From Pararhizobium sp. IMCC3301 (GTDB lineage: Bacteria > Pseudomonadota > Alphaproteobacteria > Rhizobiales > GCA-2746425), in NCBI RefSeq assembly GCF_030758315.1, contig NZ_CP132336.1, positions 2,943,001 through 3,007,000 on the forward strand: DNA of 64,000 nt, read 5' to 3'. This document shows, in pieces, positions 61,875-64,000 of this stretch. A program made the translations under genes and the position numbers. The notes under the pieces were generated by a model. That model was not told the DNA's origin and did no database searches. It saw only the letters and a list, made by a program, of their open reading frames with translations. Numbering within the stretch: position 1 is the stretch's first letter; each line of letters begins with the position of its first letter.

Positions 61875-62870
61875 ATGACAGATCAGACAATGATGGACGT
61901 TCTTGCCAAGGCGCCGGGACAGGATGAAGTGCTGCCGTTTTCGGTAGATGCGCTGGATGTGCGCGGCCGCGTCGTGCATCTGAACCACAGCATCAACAGC
62001 ATTCTTGCCCGTCATGATTATCCAAAACCGGTTGCCAGGCTGCTGGGTCAGGCGGCGGCTCTGACCGTGATGCTGGCAGCGTCGATAAAACTCGAAGGCC
62101 GGCTGATCCTGCAGGCCCAGACCGATGGTCCGGTTTCGCTGCTGGTGGTTGATATGCGTGCCCCCGGCGATTATCGGGCGACCGCCAGTTTTGACGCCGA
62201 CCGCGTCGCCGAGCTGGAAGACGCCGACGCTGGCGCATTGCTGGGCAGCGGAACCCTGGCTCTGACCATTGATCAGGGTCAGTATATGAACCGCTATCAG
62301 GGTTATGTGGAATTGAATGGCGGGTCTCTGGAAGACGCCGCCCATGATTATTTCATCCGCTCCGAGCAGATCCCGACACGGATTCGTCTTGCCGTTTCCG
62401 AATTAATCACCCGCACTGAAACCGGCGAGGCGACCCACGCCTGGCAGGCCAGCGGCGTGATGATCCAGTTTCTGCCTCATGCCTCCGACCGGCTGGTGCA
62501 GAAAGATCTGCCGGCTGGCGGCATCGCGGATGAGGATTACCACGCTTCCCAGCCGGAAGACGATGATTCCTGGGTAGAAGCTCAGGCTCTCATCGACACA
62601 TTGCAGGAAAACGAACTGGCCGATCCTGACCTGTCGGCAGAACGACTGCTGTTCCGCCTGTTTCATGAACGCGGCGTTCGCGTCTATGATGCTATGAGTG
62701 TGCAGGACAAATGTTCCTGCAATGCCGCCAAGGTCGGCGGCGTTCTGGGTCAGCTCAGCCGCGAGGAACTGGTTGAAAGCATTGCGCAAAGCGGCCAGAT
62801 CGAAGTCACATGCGAATTCTGCGCCCGCAAATATGACTTTGATCCGAACCGGCTGCTGAAACAGTCCTGA
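61875..62870 (+). CDS. hslO: Redox-regulated chaperone Hsp33
   Basis: Hsp33 is a holdase switched on by oxidation of its zinc cysteines and unfolding. The 331-residue protein has the substrate-binding N domain (VHLNHSINSILARHDYPKPV; LDQGQ-like LTIDQGQYMNRYQGYVEL) and the C-terminal redox switch with CSCN and CEFC, the four zinc ligands. It is 64 bp after argF. The start at 61875 (MTDQTMMD) suits the family; the longer open frame is an overlap with argF. Confidence 0.95.
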   Translation: MTDQTMMDVLAKAPGQDEVLPFSVDALDVRGRVVHLNHSINSILARHDYPKPVARLLGQAAALTVMLAASIKLEGRLILQAQTDGPVSLLVVDMRAPGDYRATASFDADRVAELEDADAGALLGSGTLALTIDQGQYMNRYQGYVELNGGSLEDAAHDYFIRSEQIPTRIRLAVSELITRTETGEATHAWQASGVMIQFLPHASDRLVQKDLPAGGIADEDYHASQPEDDDSWVEAQALIDTLQENELADPDLSAERLLFRLFHERGVRVYDAMSVQDKCSCNAAKVGGVLGQLSREELVESIAQSGQIEVTCEFCARKYDFDPNRLLKQS

Positions 62871-62921
62871 CACCGGCGGGTTTTCTTTCACCGCGCCATT
62901 CCGCACCGACCTCTCCACTAT

Positions 62922-63037
62922 CGTCGTCCTCGGGCTTGTCCCGGGGACCCAGCATATGATTTGCGGTGGTGAGGAAGGCGGAAAGTTTAGTCAGGTCTGG
63001 ATCCCCGGGACAAGCCCATTAATGTTTCGGGACGACG
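62922..63037. repeat. Dispersed-type intergenic palindromic repeat
   Basis: The arms GGGCTTGTCCCGGGGA, then CCCAG (62932-62952), and the inverted copy (62997-63017) match over 20 of 21 bases, with outer CGTCGTCC (62922-62929) and GGACGACG (63030-63037) pairing too. The GGGCTTGTCCCGGGGATCC core is like intergenic repeats scattered in many alphaproteobacterial genomes. It lies between the convergent hslO and maeB-like genes. Confidence 0.75.
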
Positions 63038-63127
63038 GGTTTGGGCGGTTTTGGCTTATCCCTCGCCCCGCATCATTCCGCCCCGGCCCCCGCCAGCACA
63101 CCGTTCAAAAAAGCCGGGACTAAACAG

Positions 63128-64000
63128 TTAGCCTGAAATGCCATAGGCGGCGATGGCGGCCATGTTGACGATATCGCTGTCGCGCGATCCCATCGGCATG
63201 ATCTGCACCGATTTGTCGAACCCGACCAGCAGCGGGCCGATCACCGTTGAGCCGCCCAGTTCCTGCAGCATCTTGGTCGAGATGGAGGCGGAGTGGAAAG
63301 CCGGCATCACCAGCACATTGGCCGGTCCTGTCAGGCGGCAGAACGGATAGGAGCTCATGACATCCGCGTTGAGGGCGACATCGGCGGCCATTTCGCCATC
63401 ATATTCGAAATCAACACGTCGCTTGTCGAGGATCTTCACCGCTTCCTGCACCCGCTCGGAGCGTTCGCCCTGGGGATGGCCGAAGGTGGAATAGGCCAGC
63501 ATCGCAACTTTCGGCTCATAGCCCAGACGGCGCGCCACACCGGCGGCCTCTTCGGCAATGTCTGCAAGCTCAATTGCATTCGGCATATCATGAACGGCGG
63601 TGTCTGCGACCAGTACAGTACGGCCGCGGCAGATTGCCAGCGACATGCCGATGACCCGGTGCCCCGGTTTGGGGTCGATCATCAGGCGGACATCCTCCAG
63701 CACTGTGGAGTAATTCCGCGTGATGCCGGTGACCATGCAATCCGCATCACCCAGCGCCACCATGGCGCTGCCGAAATAATTCCGGTCGGTGTTCATCAAT
63801 CGCACGCAATCGCGGTAAAGATAACCTTTGCGCTGCATGCGGGCATACAGAAAATCGGCGTAATCCTTGTTGCGGTTGGAGCTTCTGGCACTGATCACTT
63901 CAATCTGGCCGCCCAGTTCCACGCCGACAGATTTTGCCGTGTCGTGGATTTCGTCCTCCCGCCCGATCAGAATTGCAGTGCCCAACCCCTGCGCAACGAA
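63128..64000 (-). CDS. maeB: NADP-malic enzyme, C-terminal phosphotransacetylase-like part (cut by window edge)
   Basis: Multi-domain malic enzymes of proteobacteria carry a phosphotransacetylase-like C domain that regulates the enzyme by acetyl-CoA. The 290 residues present match that domain: LGTAILIGREDEIHD, ALGDADCMVTGITRNYSTVLEDV, MSLAICRGRTVLVADTAVHDMP, AMLAYSTFGHPQGERSERVQEA and GPANVLVMPAFHSASISTKMLQELGGSTVIGPLLVGFDKSVQI. The catalytic malic domain would lie beyond position 64000. A stand-alone phosphotransacetylase is less likely because the sequence matches the MaeB type, with an open frame at the edge. Confidence 0.88.
   Translation of the reverse strand, partial: FVAQGLGTAILIGREDEIHDTAKSVGVELGGQIEVISARSSNRNKDYADFLYARMQRKGYLYRDCVRLMNTDRNYFGSAMVALGDADCMVTGITRNYSTVLEDVRLMIDPKPGHRVIGMSLAICRGRTVLVADTAVHDMPNAIELADIAEEAAGVARRLGYEPKVAMLAYSTFGHPQGERSERVQEAVKILDKRRVDFEYDGEMAADVALNADVMSSYPFCRLTGPANVLVMPAFHSASISTKMLQELGGSTVIGPLLVGFDKSVQIMPMGSRDSDIVNMAAIAAYGISG

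Noticed and set aside
1-64000. CRISPR arrays, prophage, insertion sequences, rRNA and tRNA genes
   Set aside because: No regularly spaced repeats, transposase, integrase, capsid genes or RNA gene cores other than SRP RNA were seen.

Overview
This window is chromosomal DNA of an alphaproteobacterium, most likely of the order Hyphomicrobiales (Rhizobiales). The evidence is gene content and order: ChvI-ChvG next to HprK, a mannose-type EIIA, HPr and AhcY; a DivL-type tyrosine pseudo-kinase next to a TsaE-AmgK fusion, MurU and AddB-AddA; GcrA; ArgD-ArgF-HslO; a DUF2852 protein next to a small SRP RNA, DnaX, YbaB and RecR. No rRNA, tRNA, CRISPR array, insertion sequence or prophage was seen. Genus and species cannot be told from the sequence alone.

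Layout. 1-9.9 kb (minus strand) is core housekeeping: murJ (cut by the window edge), glnD, the hslV/hslU protease genes with a membrane protein and an acetyltransferase between them, an NlpC/P60 hydrolase, a MarR regulator and an M17 aminopeptidase. 10-13 kb holds a membrane sensor that looks like a degenerate histidine kinase, facing an orphan PhnD-like periplasmic binding protein. 13.1-27.9 kb is an accessory sugar-catabolism island. It has a minus-strand operon kinase-aldolase-isomerase-GH31, a Sel1-repeat protein, a TRAP transporter, an EamA transporter with a GH116 glycosidase, an aldose 1-epimerase and a XylB-like sugar dehydrogenase. Two divergent promoter regions of the island, 3.9 kb apart, share an identical 23-bp partly palindromic block. 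This ties the kinase operon, the transporter and the GH116 gene into one regulon. The isomerase / PfkB kinase / class I aldolase trio has the logic of a sulfoglycolytic EMP-like route (ketose-1-phosphate cleaved to DHAP plus a C3 aldehyde). The isomerase family and the glycosidases differ from the E. coli yih set, so the substrate may be another 6-modified hexose. This is the best candidate for a poorly described system here.

27.9-34.5 kb holds upp, adenosine deaminase, an internally deleted phytanoyl-CoA dioxygenase remnant, argB, a pyrimidine 5'-nucleotidase, an HWE-family histidine kinase and a DUF2852 gene. 34.5-41 kb holds the SRP RNA, dnaX-ybaB-recR, a gamma-glutamyltransferase-like gene and pckA. 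41-49.6 kb is the envelope-signalling and PTS block (chvI, chvG, hprK, EIIA, HPr), then ahcY and divL. 49.6-58.7 kb holds tsaE-amgK, murU, addB and addA. 58.7-64 kb holds gcrA, argD, argF, hslO, a dispersed palindromic repeat and the phosphotransacetylase end of a malic enzyme gene.

Regulatory sequence worth noting: a perfect CtrA-type box and three GANTC sites upstream of divL, CtrA-like repeats before the nucleotidase gene and before gcrA, a terminator-like hairpin in the argD leader, an 18-bp palindrome before ahcY, and a long inverted repeat covering the chvI-chvG junction. Short 11-12-bp tandem duplications recur at several places.
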